From contig JACPSZ010000009.1 in assembly GCA_024860875.1 (NCBI GenBank), positions 1-48,904 of the forward strand: a stretch of DNA of 48,904 nucleotides. Reading direction: 5' to 3'. This document shows positions 40,218 through 48,904 of this stretch, piece after piece. The notes beneath the pieces were generated by a model that made no database searches, was not told the origin of the DNA, and worked only from the letters and a program-made list of their open reading frames with translations. A program made the translations under genes and the position numbers. Origin of the DNA: Nitrososphaerota archaeon. GTDB lineage: Archaea; Thermoproteota; Nitrososphaeria; Nitrososphaerales; UBA57. Each line of letters begins with the position of its first letter. Positions within the stretch are counted from its first letter, which is position 1.

Positions 40218-40946
40218 TTAAAACTCTACGCTGTCCTGCAGTTCTGGAAACAAGTCTAGGACACCGTGCAGGTTCTGACAGGTTTCGCCTATATGGTGTA
40301 GAACTTTAGATTTACCATTTACGTCTCCAGCAACGAAGAAACTTGCAAGTGTTACACCGTGCTTGCATATGCCGTCTATGCTCGAATGGTGCGCAACGAC
40401 TTTTAGAACATCTCCAACATTTATTCTGGATAAGTTCAGCAGGTTTTTACTGACAAAAACGCTTCTCTGCTTGGCCTCCTCTGGAACTTCGCCTTTCAGA
40501 CCTGTAAAGAAGTTTGTCAACACATGCCTCTTCCCGAGCCTCTCTGTATATACAGAATTCTCAAGATTCTCGACCAGCCAGTTCTCCCCGTCTTTGCCAA
40601 TGATATAGCCACCAGAGCTGTACTCTCCATGAATCAAATCCCTCTCCATCATCAACGCTGCTTCAGTAGTGTTATTGGCTTTAGTTAGAACCTTCTTTAC
40701 TAGAACTCCTCTCGATTTTCTGCCCTTGTAGTCTCCTACGTTGGCGACCCCAGCATAAATTCCCGTCTTCAGAGAACATCCGCTTGAAAAACCGTCAGAC
40801 CTTTTATCATAGATTCCCAAGACTCTGTTATTGGGAATGAATTTCAGGTAGTTGCCGAAGAACGGATCTACTGGCCTGTCTCTGCTGGCAAAGAAGAAAA
40901 ACCTATAATCTGGATTAGGCTCTGCAATAGCTATAATGGTGCACAT
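40218..40946 (-). CDS. NRDE/TANGO2-like Ntn-hydrolase family protein
   Basis: A 242-residue protein beginning MCTIIAIAEPNPDYRFFFFA SRDRP: Cys2 after Met removal is the N-terminal nucleophile expected in NRDE/C45-like Ntn hydrolases, and N-R-D(E)-type SRDRP gives the family its name. GIYAGVANVGDYKGRKSRGV and WLVENLENSVYTE are the next conserved strands. Substrates are probably acyl-amide or thioester compounds; the reaction is unknown. The start ATG overlaps the coaBC stop by one base, so a link to CoA or acyl-CoA handling is suggested by context. Confidence 0.75.
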   Translation of the reverse strand: MCTIIAIAEPNPDYRFFFFASRDRPVDPFFGNYLKFIPNNRVLGIYDKRSDGFSSGCSLKTGIYAGVANVGDYKGRKSRGVLVKKVLTKANNTTEAALMMERDLIHGEYSSGGYIIGKDGENWLVENLENSVYTERLGKRHVLTNFFTGLKGEVPEEAKQRSVFVSKNLLNLSRINVGDVLKVVAHHSSIDGICKHGVTLASFFVAGDVNGKSKVLHHIGETCQNLHGVLDLFPELQDSVEF

Positions 40947-42184
40947 TAACGAACCTTCAACTGCAAAATTATTTCCTCAATGATTCCTTCTGCTATAGCT
41001 CTTTTGGAAGCTAGGCCGAGTTTCTTGATCTTCATTGTGGTATTGTAGATTGCTACTTCATTGGTTTCTGTTCCGAAGCCGGCGCCCGCTTTTGAAACGT
41101 CGTTCACAACGACTAGGTCAGCCTTTGAGTTTCTGAAAAGTTCCTGCACCTTCTTCCTGACCTCTGCTGAACTGCCCCCATATTCGGCCTTAAATGCGAC
41201 AAGCTTAGCATTCTTGTTCAGCTTCTTGACCTGATCAATTATCTTCTGTGTGGGCTTCAGTTTTACATTGAGAGTTTCTTTTGAAGCCAGTTTCTTTGCA
41301 TATGGTTTCTCAGGTGCAAAGTCTGCAGGTGCTCCAGCTGCTATGAAGACATCAGCACCTACCAGTTCTTTCTTCACTGTGGAGAGCATTTGCTCAGCAG
41401 TTTCGACACGCACGACTTTGGCTCCTGCTGGAGGCTCTGCGGTTCCTGGCCCATAAACAAGGGTCACGTCTGCACCTCTCTGTAGAGCAGTTTCGGCAAG
41501 TGCAACACCCATCTTTCCGGAGCTTCTGTTCGTGATGATTCTGATAGGGTCTATTCGCTCAATTGTTGGTCCTGCCGTAATAACGAATTTCGTGCCTGCA
41601 AGCGTCCTTTTAGCTGACAACATTTGGATTGCTACTTTGGTTATAGCTTCTGCAGTAGCGATCTTAGCTTTGCCCTCTTCGATAACTGGCTCGATAAATC
41701 GAATACCCAACGCTTTAAGCTCCGCAATATTTTGCTTGATTATCGTATTTTCATACATGGGTTCATGCATGCCTGGGGCGATCAGAATAGGAATCCTCGA
41801 GCCTATGGCACAGGAAACCAAGCTAGTGACTGCAGAATCGCTTATCCCTTTTGCAATCTTGCTTATCGTGTTTGCTGTACATGGAGCAATTAGAATGATG
41901 TCCACGGCATCTTCGCCCCTTCCCCCAAGTTGAACGTGTTCTATTTTGCCTGTAATCTCCTTCACGACCGGATTACCAGTAGCCCATGCCATGAGCTCTG
42001 GGCTGACCAGTTTTGCAGCATAATCAGAAAATACGGCTACAACATCCGCACCATGCCTCATCAATTCCCTAGCAATTCGGGGAGACTCCATTGCAGCTAC
42101 GCTTGCAGTTATGCAGAGGGCTATCTTCCTACCCTGTAATTCCTTCCCCTTGCTTCCTGTGATAGCCCTCCTTTCGCCTAACAA
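40946..42184 (-). CDS. coaBC: Bifunctional phosphopantothenoylcysteine decarboxylase/synthetase
   Basis: Carries out two consecutive CoA-synthesis steps. The CoaC half (to ~residue 185) is an FMN-dependent decarboxylase: ITASVAAMESPRIARELMRH is the flavodoxin-like start, His83 in IEHVQL is the catalytic His, and APGMHEPMYEN is the PAMN-like active-site motif in the archaeal form. The CoaB half begins GTKFVITAGPTIERIDPIRI and has the dimer motif NRSSGKMG, AAGAPADFAP and the Lys pair of KLKPTQKIIDQV. The 412 residues are full length. The start is TTG at 42182-42184, though a slightly later start cannot be excluded because the first ~18 residues are not conserved. It heads a three-gene run with the NRDE and DUF4443 genes. 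Confidence 0.93.
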   Translation of the reverse strand: MLGERRAITGSKGKELQGRKIALCITASVAAMESPRIARELMRHGADVVAVFSDYAAKLVSPELMAWATGNPVVKEITGKIEHVQLGGRGEDAVDIILIAPCTANTISKIAKGISDSAVTSLVSCAIGSRIPILIAPGMHEPMYENTIIKQNIAELKALGIRFIEPVIEEGKAKIATAEAITKVAIQMLSAKRTLAGTKFVITAGPTIERIDPIRIITNRSSGKMGVALAETALQRGADVTLVYGPGTAEPPAGAKVVRVETAEQMLSTVKKELVGADVFIAAGAPADFAPEKPYAKKLASKETLNVKLKPTQKIIDQVKKLNKNAKLVAFKAEYGGSSAEVRKKVQELFRNSKADLVVVNDVSKAGAGFGTETNEVAIYNTTMKIKKLGLASKRAIAEGIIEEIILQLKVR

Positions 42185-42314
42185 TTCGCTTCCACAGATA
42201 GAGTGGTGGAATTAATAGATATTCTTAGTTTCAGAACTATGCAGGTTTCCAGACTCTAGATTCTTGGACATTAATCCATCTCGCTGACCATAATCCAATT
42301 TTAGCGTATCAGTT

Positions 42315-42685
42315 TTACAGATTTTGAAGAACTTTTGGAGATATGTCATGGTCATACAACCGCAAAGAAATTCTTATCACCCTTTCTGGTAATGCAAGTT
42401 TTTCTGCAAGATCCATCAAGGCTGCTCCAATACCTATATTTCTGAATCCGTTTTCTACGGCTATTCCCTCCATTGTAATCATCTTTGTTTTCATCTTTGC
42501 AAGGACGGATGGAGCTCCTCTGCATCGTAAATCGTCTTGTAAGCTTCTTCTATCATAACACCATCTAAATGGCCAGTTCTAGTCTGAGCGTTAATATTTT
42601 TGCATAGTTCTTTACAGACTGGCTGAACAAATAGGAAGATTACTTGAAAGCTATTTGACATCGCAGGAAATTTAGGTCTGAACAA
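42315..42685 (-). pseudogene. GNAT acetyltransferase gene broken by a frameshift
   Basis: An upstream frame (42685 to ~42500) ends HLDGVMIEEAYKTIYDAEEL. A second frame, in another phase, continues MKTKMITMEGIAVENGFRNI, GIGAALMDLAEKLALPERVI RISLRLYDHD to a stop at 42315. VENGFRNIGIGAALM is the acetyl-CoA-binding motif of a GNAT enzyme. The phase changes around 42490-42510. Together they give ~120 residues, slightly short for the family. It lies between coaBC and amt. The rest of the coaBC-amt gap shows only the amt promoter. Confidence 0.55.
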
Positions 42686-42750
42686 TATTGGACAAATACG
42701 TTATAATTGTGCTCAAAATAAGTCAATTATACTCCCCTAAACGCACTATG

Positions 42751-42760
42751 TTTATATACA
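42751..42760 (+). promoter_or_regulatory. TATA box of the amt-glnK operon
   Basis: TTTATATACA lies 29-38 bases before the GTG start at 42789, giving a leader of at most a few bases. It is preceded by a purine-poor CTATG; no repressor site is obvious by eye. Confidence 0.55.
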
Positions 42761-42788
42761 CATATATTTCGATTGTGTCATTATACAG

Positions 42789-44374
<1,586 letters not shown>

Positions 44375-44488
44375 TTCATTCTTTTCAGGTGAGCCTTGGA
44401 CAGAAGCACGTTACTATCTTCCCAGACTCCTACCTCGGATGGCTCATGACATATCTCCGATGATATTTTATGGAACTTCCATGATAAT

Positions 44489-44818
44489 TTAAACAGAAAG
44501 ATAGCACTGCTTTACAAGTTCTAGAGCGTCTTTCAAATTGTTATTATTGGTAACAACTTCAGCAGTAAGTCCTTTATCGGTTGTAATTTTCTTGGCATCA
44601 TTATAGAATCTACCTTTCCTAATCGTCATCATTATTCCATTCTTTGCTGGATGGATGTCCAAAAATGTTCTTAGCACGGTTTTTCTTCCATATACAATTC
44701 TGTGCATTCTGACATCTTCCACAATATCATTTCCCAGACTCTGAACTTCTTTACGTATGCGTTTTAGAAGTTCCAGATGTTCTCCAAATATCCGATAGTT
44801 TGCAGGTAGTTCGCTCAA
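44489..44818 (-). CDS. DUF5655-like protein
   Basis: A 109-residue soluble protein with an ATG start. HRIVYGRKTVLRTFLDIHPA KNG is the block characteristic of DUF5655 (the YdhG/predicted-transport-associated superfamily), and it ends with a helix (LKDALELVKQCYLSV). A small mixed alpha/beta fold is likely. Function unknown. It lies convergent with glnK (~115 bases apart) and divergent from the aquaporin gene. Confidence 0.55.
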   Translation of the reverse strand: MSELPANYRIFGEHLELLKRIRKEVQSLGNDIVEDVRMHRIVYGRKTVLRTFLDIHPAKNGIMMTIRKGRFYNDAKKITTDKGLTAEVVTNNNNLKDALELVKQCYLSV

Positions 44819-44891
44819 GTAGTTCTGTAATTGCGAAAGTCTCTAATTAATGTAGTAATCGTTATAATTGCCCCTCCTGATGATGCATTAA

Positions 44892-45590
44892 ATGACAATA
44901 AACATTCGTACTTGGCTCGCTGAACTTGTCGGTACTTTTACATTGGTATTCTTCATTATTATGTCGATTATTGTATACTTGGTTGTTCTCAAAAACGATT
45001 CTCCAACAGGTGCTCTGGTAGGTATCTCTTTAGTGCATGGAGTTGCACTTCTTTCCTTGGTATATGCAATTGGACCCATATCTGGATGCCATCTAAATCC
45101 TGCTGTGACGATTGCGTTAGCAATCATTAAGAAAATAAAACCTATAGATGCGTTAGGATACATTTTTGTTCAACTTGTTGGTGCTACTATTGCAACGTAT
45201 CTAGCGGCATTCATACTTCCTCAGGGCGATACTGTCAAATTCGGTCTAACTCTTCCGAGTACTAACATTGGTAATAGTCAGACGATCGCATTACTCGTGG
45301 AGATCGTCCTTACATTCTTCCTCATGATGAGTATCATGGGTGGAGCTGTATCACCGAAAGCACTTCCTGGAGTATCAGGCCTGACAATAGGACTTACGCT
45401 TGCTGGTGCTATATTCATAGGTGCTCCACTTAGCGGTGCATCGCTCAATCCCGCAAGAACTTTAGGTCCTGCTCTGGTGTCAGGGGTATTTGATGCTCAT
45501 TGGGTTTATTGGGTAGGGCCCATTGTAGGAGCAGTAATAGCTGTATTGTTATATCAATACGTCTTCTTAAAGAGGGAAGAAACTGCGTAA
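44892..45590 (+). CDS. Aquaporin / MIP family channel
   Basis: A 232-residue channel with six helices and two half-helices. The NPA boxes are intact: GCHLNPAVTIALAI (~62-75) and ASLNPARTLGPALV (~190). The selectivity Arg follows the second NPA (NPART), as in all MIP proteins. Water or glycerol specificity cannot be read with confidence; the GCHLNPA and LSGASLNPART context resembles water-type archaeal channels. The start is ATG. A TATA-like GTTATAATT at 44862-44870 lies ~22-30 bases before it, so the message is probably leaderless. Confidence 0.92.
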   Translation: MTINIRTWLAELVGTFTLVFFIIMSIIVYLVVLKNDSPTGALVGISLVHGVALLSLVYAIGPISGCHLNPAVTIALAIIKKIKPIDALGYIFVQLVGATIATYLAAFILPQGDTVKFGLTLPSTNIGNSQTIALLVEIVLTFFLMMSIMGGAVSPKALPGVSGLTIGLTLAGAIFIGAPLSGASLNPARTLGPALVSGVFDAHWVYWVGPIVGAVIAVLLYQYVFLKREETA

Positions 45591-45742
45591 ACATAGTGTA
45601 ATAGTTACTAAGAAAAGCGCCCTTGTGTGCAAGCGCCCCTCCCCCGTATAAATGGAAAAAGCTTCATCCCTACTGTAATTGAGAGTTTCTGAGGGCAGGT
45701 AGTTCTGTGATAGAATTCCACCTTCCCGAATAATTCCAGTCG

Positions 45743-46122
45743 CTATACCGGGATTCTCTTAGTTAATGTTGTATTTATTCTTGCAACGAGCTCATTAGCT
45801 GTAAGTGGTTTTCTAATAAAACGTCTAACATCAAATTCAGGAAAGGCTCTTGCAAATTCATTATAATATGTTTCATAGGCCGTGGTGAAGCATACGCTAC
45901 ATTTATCATCGATCTTTCTTATCTCGCGGTATAGCTCAAATCCGTTCATTGTAGGCATTCTAATATCAATAAGTAGCATGTCATATATGTTGGGCTTAAA
46001 TTTTGACAGAACTTCTAAGGGATTAGTGAATACATCGACTTCAAATCCATAAGGTCTAAGCCTTTCTTAAAGGAAGCAGCGACATCTGGTTCGTCATCTA
46101 TAACTAGAATCTTCGTCTGCAT
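45743..46122 (-). pseudogene. Stand-alone response-regulator receiver gene with a frameshift
   Basis: From an ATG at 46122 the first frame gives MQTKILVIDDEPDVAASFKK GL. After a single-base loss near 46055-46066 it continues in another phase as RPYGFEVDVFTNPLEVLSKF, KPNIYDMLLIDIRMPTMNGF, ELYREIRKIDDKCSVCFTTA and IRKPLTANELV to 45743. The receiver signature is complete: IDDEP acidic pair, phosphorylated Asp in LLIDIRMP, Thr in FTTAY and Lys in IRKPL. Output domain and histidine kinase are absent. The frameshift is the only defect, so a sequencing error is quite possible. Confidence 0.75.
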
Positions 46123-46593
46123 TATTCACCAACTTTAAGCTGATCTATTTGAACCCTTCATAAGATTCTTCTAGTAGAATCCTTCACTTGGCTCCAAGTT
46201 ATAATAAGATATCAGTTGTTTGGTTGCCTTTTGTGACTCGTATTGCTTAAGGCTAAATTTCCTAAAACACCTATCATAATACAAAGATAGTTCACGGAGA
46301 ACTCATAACAATTAAAGTCGGATAGTCATAACGCCAAAGAACAAAACCCCTCATAGCATGTGTATGGTATCAGCAAAGATGAAAGCGATGCCAGGACACG
46401 TCTATACGCAAACCAATTCCGGATCTGAAAACCGGGTTATAGAACCGTTGTACAGATCCGGGCTTCCGATAGGTTATATTGCCGGGAAAGCAGAAACCAA
46501 CATGAAGTGCACAAAAATATGCGAGATGAAGAATACCTTGCTCTCTAATCATCGGAACATGCTGGTACGAGTCATGCTTGGAGGTGAAGTAAG
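46123..46593. other. Gene-poor stretch with a doubtful reading frame
   Basis: A 79-codon plus-strand frame at 46358-46597 contains GHVYTQTNSGSENRVIEPLY, which faintly recalls the first strand of lactonase-type propellers (VYTQTN...GN-V). It is Met-rich, lacks a domain and may be a remnant. Otherwise nothing is seen. A TATA-like GTATAAATGG at 45646-45655 also has no gene in register. Confidence 0.3.
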
Positions 46594-46755
46594 CTGACAA
46601 GCCAATTCGCACAGTACGCATGTTCATCGTGTATGCTTGCAGACCATGTTATGAAGTCGGGTAATTTCACTGAGTATGATGCCAGGCTCTTTCGATTCCA
46701 CCTGAGAACTAACCACGGCTGGATAGCAGAAGAGGAGCTACTGAACCTAGCTTAG
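46594..46755 (+). CDS. Very small Cys-containing protein, start unclear
   Basis: A 53-codon frame reading LTSQFAQYACSSCMLADHVM, KSGNFTEYDARLFRFHLRTN, HGWIAEEELLNLA. CSSC and a following His cluster (HLRTNH) could bind a metal. The composition is that of a real folded small protein rather than random reading, but no ATG, GTG or TTG precedes the Cys motif in frame; only CTG at the frame start or the ATG at codon 14 are possible. It may be a 5'-truncated gene. It lies 5' of another small zinc-ribbon gene. Confidence 0.35.
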   Translation: MTSQFAQYACSSCMLADHVMKSGNFTEYDARLFRFHLRTNHGWIAEEELLNLA

Positions 46756-46836
46756 AAATGTAAGTTCGCAGATATGGAAATTAAACCATGAACTTGATAA
46801 TTCGCCCCAAGTACGCAGCCCAAGCCATAGTGTGAA

Positions 46837-47094
46837 TTGACTGAGGGTACTATTAGTAAGAAAAGGGCTCGCTCTACGAAAGTCGAAAGAAGAATAAGGA
46901 CAAGTGAGGTTATGAGCAACCAGCTGTCTAAATGCCCTAGATGTAAGGCGCCGATGATCATTAATGATGTGCTTTACGATGTTAGTATGCGACGCTTAGA
47001 CCTCTACAATTGTTCGAATGAAGATTGTCCTATACTTGAGATTAAGATGACCTTGGGATCGGGAAGCAGTCGGTTCTTAAATGAATATTCATGA
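46837..47094 (+). CDS. Small zinc-ribbon protein
   Basis: An 85-residue frame from TTG; an ATG at 46912 would give a 60-residue form beginning MSNQLSKCPRCKAP. The ribbon is CPRC ... NCSNEDCP (C-x2-C and C-x4-C). A basic N-terminal extension (SKKRARSTKVERRIRTSE) precedes it if the longer form is correct. Such proteins often bind nucleic acid. Function unknown, with no operon partner. It ends ~130 bases before tRNA-Ala(CGC). Confidence 0.55.
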   Translation: MTEGTISKKRARSTKVERRIRTSEVMSNQLSKCPRCKAPMIINDVLYDVSMRRLDLYNCSNEDCPILEIKMTLGSGSSRFLNEYS

Positions 47095-47224
47095 TTTACA
47101 TCTCATGGTTAGAGCTTGGCGAACATCAACTCAGGCATCTTCGCCTTACATGTGTTGACAAGGCTTTCTGATGTTAAACAGGCCTTTACAAGATTTTTAA
47201 CCCATCTGATTCGTTATGATTTGC

Positions 47225-47336
47225 GGGCCGGTAGTTCAGAGTCCGAGCCAGAACAACTGGTGTAACGCCGGACGAAAAATGGTAGAATGTCCGCCTCGCA
47301 CGCGGAAGGTCAGGGGTTCAAATCCCCTCCGGTCCA
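47225..47336 (+). tRNA. tRNA-Ala (CGC) with a 40-base D-arm intron
   Basis: The mature parts match tRNA-Ala(TGC) at 16296-16367 almost base for base: GGGCCGGTAGTTCAG, then TGGTAGAATGTCCGC, anticodon CGC in loop CTCGCAC, then the same T-arm (with CAA for CGA) and acceptor. Between them lie 40 extra bases (47240-47279) inside the D-loop. They fold into GTCCG/CGGAC with an inner CCAG-AACAA-CTGG hairpin, as needed for a bulge-helix-bulge substrate of the archaeal splicing endonuclease. A TATA element (ATTTTTAAC) lies ~25-32 bases upstream. Confidence 0.9.
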
Positions 47337-47373
47337 CTCAGATTTTAATAGCTTCTAATTATCTATTGGAACT

Positions 47374-48258
47374 ATGTCACTTAACGGATTGACAATCGCA
47401 GTTACAGGTAGCAGAAGAGCTTCCGAGCTTGCCCATTTAATCTCAAGCATGGGCGGAACTCCATATGTAGCTCCCACCATCGGCATCGTCACAAGAAGTG
47501 CCAACGACGCCAATGCCGAATCTTTGATCAAGGCTGCAAAGGAAGTTGATTATGTGGTATTCATGACAGGGCCGGGGGTCTTTGCCTTAATAGAGATGGC
47601 TGAAAAGATCAACCTCAAAGACGACTTGATACAAACCTTGAAGAAGAAAATAATAGTTGCCAGGAGCCCGAAACCTAGAGATGCTCTGCAGAAGTTCGGA
47701 ATAGTTGCAAAGATTGTTCCTGCCAATACTCACGATAATACGGCAGAAGGCATTGCAAAAGAAATGCTGAAGCACGATCTTAAAGGGAAGATGGTTGCAG
47801 TGCTCTGGCACGGTCTCAAGGAAAATATACTCAAAGAAAAGCTAGAGAAGGCTGGAGCCAAAGTTTCTGACTTCCAAGTTTATGACTATTCTCTGTCATT
47901 GAGCAAAGACGGAGCGAAGGTGCTTAGTAGTATGGGCTTTCAGTATATTGAACCGGATGAGAAGAAAGTCGTTAAATTAATTGAAGATATGGTTGCCGGT
48001 AAGGTACATGTTATTACATTTACAAGCCCTCCATCTGCAAGAAACCTCTTTGCTATTGCAAAGAAGCACAAAATGAATGATGTTCTGAAGAAAGCGATGC
48101 AGAATGTCATCGTTGCTGCTGTCGGTCTGCCTACGGCTACTGCGATAGATGAGAACGGCGTCAAGGTTGATGTGATGCCCGATGTCTACAAAATGGGCCC
48201 GATGATGAAGGCATTAGCTGATTATGTGCAGAAACATCCTGACCCTGTTCGCAAATGA
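47374..48258 (+). CDS. hemD: Uroporphyrinogen-III synthase
   Basis: Closes and rearranges hydroxymethylbilane to uroporphyrinogen III for heme and cobamide synthesis. At 294 residues it is a little longer than the usual ~250. The HEM4 two-domain fold is visible: LTIAVTGSRRASELAHLISS (domain 1), VDYVVFMTGPGVFALIEMAE, then the second domain with GKMVAVLWHGLKENILKEKL and DFQVYDYSL. VHVITFTSPPSARNLFAIAK carries the common ITFTSPxxAxN block. HemD sequences are poorly conserved, so the call rests on these motifs. The start is ATG. The following gene lies 14 bases downstream, probably co-transcribed. Confidence 0.85.
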   Translation: MSLNGLTIAVTGSRRASELAHLISSMGGTPYVAPTIGIVTRSANDANAESLIKAAKEVDYVVFMTGPGVFALIEMAEKINLKDDLIQTLKKKIIVARSPKPRDALQKFGIVAKIVPANTHDNTAEGIAKEMLKHDLKGKMVAVLWHGLKENILKEKLEKAGAKVSDFQVYDYSLSLSKDGAKVLSSMGFQYIEPDEKKVVKLIEDMVAGKVHVITFTSPPSARNLFAIAKKHKMNDVLKKAMQNVIVAAVGLPTATAIDENGVKVDVMPDVYKMGPMMKALADYVQKHPDPVRK

Positions 48259-48272
48259 TCGAGCTGTTATAG

Positions 48273-48734
48273 TTGGATGTATTCACCACACGCTATGATT
48301 TCTCGCAACAGTTTAACATGCCATCAAAGGATGCTTTCGAATGGTGCACGGATTACAGAGAGAATGACTTTTCAATAATGGGAATGAAGGGCAAGCGGCA
48401 GATCAGGAAGGTTTCAAATGATGTTATCATACTTACAGACATCATATACAATAATGGAAAATCTATCACCAAAAAGAAACTCGTCAGGCTTGATGCAAGG
48501 AAACTTTTCTGGTCAAATACCCACCTGGCGGGGCCGAACAAGCATTCGCAGTTCCTCTATCAAATAATCCCGATAGGAAAAAAATCAAAGCTTGAGTTCA
48601 CTGGTCCTCAGGTGAACTACAGCAAAACGGAGGTTTCACAAAAGGAGATTAAACTCATTCAGAAGGAAGCCGAGGAAGAAGATTCTGCTATATGGAAGAG
48701 ACTTGCCAAGAAAATAGAAGGAGATTTGAACTAA
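48273..48734 (+). CDS. SRPBCC-like hypothetical protein
   Basis: A 153-residue protein starting TTG. FTTRYDFSQQFNMPSKDAFEWCTDY is a START/SRPBCC-type first strand and helix, broken here as FTTRYDFSQQF and NMPSKDAFEWCTDY. Strands RQIRKVSNDVIILTDIIYNN and KLEFTGPQVNY follow, then a long C-terminal helix (KLIQKEAEEEDSAIWKRLAK). That is a ligand-cavity fold with unknown ligand. It probably forms an operon with hemD. The stop codon overlaps that of the convergent gene at the right edge. Confidence 0.55.
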   Translation: MDVFTTRYDFSQQFNMPSKDAFEWCTDYRENDFSIMGMKGKRQIRKVSNDVIILTDIIYNNGKSITKKKLVRLDARKLFWSNTHLAGPNKHSQFLYQIIPIGKKSKLEFTGPQVNYSKTEVSQKEIKLIQKEAEEEDSAIWKRLAKKIEGDLN

Positions 48735-48904
48735 ATATCTAAAACTACCGTTGCCGTCCAGCCTTTCGAAGTACGTTTTACCTCGAATTTGTGCATTGTA
48801 ACCGCTTTTACATCGACTATCAGATTGTGTTTTTTCATGCTAATTCTCTCGCCGTAGAGCTTTGCTTTTAGTTTGTATTTAGCATCGAAGCTTTCTATAT
48901 TCAC
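48731..48904 (-). CDS. Unidentified protein, C-terminal part (runs off right edge)
   Basis: An open minus-strand frame from the window edge to TAG at 48731-48733; 57 residues are visible. It reads VNIESFDAKYKLKAKLYGER, ISMKKHNLIVDVKAVTMHKF, EVKRTSKGWTATVVLDI. The alternating pattern suggests several beta-strands, like the end of an archease-like or SHS2-type domain, but the match is weak. The GTG at the edge could be internal or a start. It overlaps the last bases of the convergent gene. Confidence 0.5.
   Translation of the reverse strand: MNIESFDAKYKLKAKLYGERISMKKHNLIVDVKAVTMHKFEVKRTSKGWTATVVLDI

Noticed and set aside
46358-46597. 79-codon plus-strand frame with a weak lactonase-like opening
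   Set aside because: Only about 20 residues resemble the family, the rest is Met/Asn-rich, and no domain is completed; noted only within the gap description.

Overview
The window comes from an archaeon. The evidence is TATA/BRE promoters, many of them apparently leaderless, tRNA genes with small introns inside the D-arm, a split transketolase, an archaeal-type ribose-1,5-bisphosphate isomerase, a DUF4443 regulator, an autoantigen-p27 zinc ribbon protein, a UPF0292-like Toprim protein and a bifunctional CoaBC. Together with Amt-GlnK, exported PQQ propellers and moderately AT-rich DNA, this points to the Thaumarchaeota/Nitrososphaeria. No ammonia mono-oxygenase gene is visible. Two large exported PQQ-dependent dehydrogenases plus ribose-1,5-bisphosphate isomerase recall the heterotrophic, non-ammonia-oxidising thaumarchaeal lineages, but that placement is inference.

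Layout. 1-4.9 kb is a sparse accessory zone: the C-terminal end of an SSV-type integrase at the left edge, a few orphan genes, a broken DUF4258/DUF2283 pair, remnants of a small zinc-ribbon gene family, GC-rich hairpin repeats and a tRNA-Gly. 4.9-12.5 kb is a central-carbon block: PRPP synthetase, R15P isomerase, two-subunit transketolase, a CNNM/CorC transporter, transaldolase and an SDR epimerase. 12.7-15.4 kb is a Tat-exported DUF1800-DUF1501 pair. 15.5-16.4 kb is a VapBC toxin-antitoxin pair lying between tRNA-Ala(TGC) and a second copy of that tRNA's 3' end. 16.4-20.4 kb holds a DoxX-like protein, a two-intron tRNA-Ile and the first PQQ dehydrogenase, followed by a tRNA-Ile 3' fragment. 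20.5-21.5 kb is debris, including an HNH-nuclease remnant and a frameshifted coiled-coil gene. 21.5-31.7 kb carries a GT-C glycosyltransferase, GNAT and CysS operon, a Ntn asparaginase, an ABC permease, small membrane proteins, a peroxiredoxin and an exported Kelch protein. 31.8-34.5 kb is an intron-containing tRNA-Leu and the second PQQ dehydrogenase. 34.6-42.2 kb is a housekeeping block: Toprim, p27, acetyl-CoA synthetase, an ECF-S-like protein, rhomboid, DUF4443, NRDE and CoaBC. 42.3-48.9 kb holds Amt-GlnK, an aquaporin, several decayed genes, an intron-containing tRNA-Ala(CGC), uroporphyrinogen-III synthase and two small genes at the right edge.

How it fits together. The two PQQ enzymes and the Kelch protein share one plan: a signal peptide, an extracellular beta-propeller, a low-complexity stalk (KEV/PKEV repeats or Pro/Gln-rich), a single C-terminal membrane helix and a basic tail. 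They look like a surface-anchored oxidation and binding layer feeding electrons to the membrane. Inside the cell the window encodes non-oxidative pentose-phosphate interconversion, PRPP/R15P handling, acetate activation, CoA synthesis, a heme-precursor step and ammonium uptake with PII control.

The most distinctive features are tRNA-centred. Two gene cassettes (VapBC and PQQ dehydrogenase 1) sit between a tRNA and a second copy of its 3' end, and three of the five tRNAs carry D-arm introns. The window also holds an unusual number of broken genes: at least six frameshifted, interrupted or truncated reading frames. Most lie between intact housekeeping genes. They may be real decay or, in part, assembly errors.
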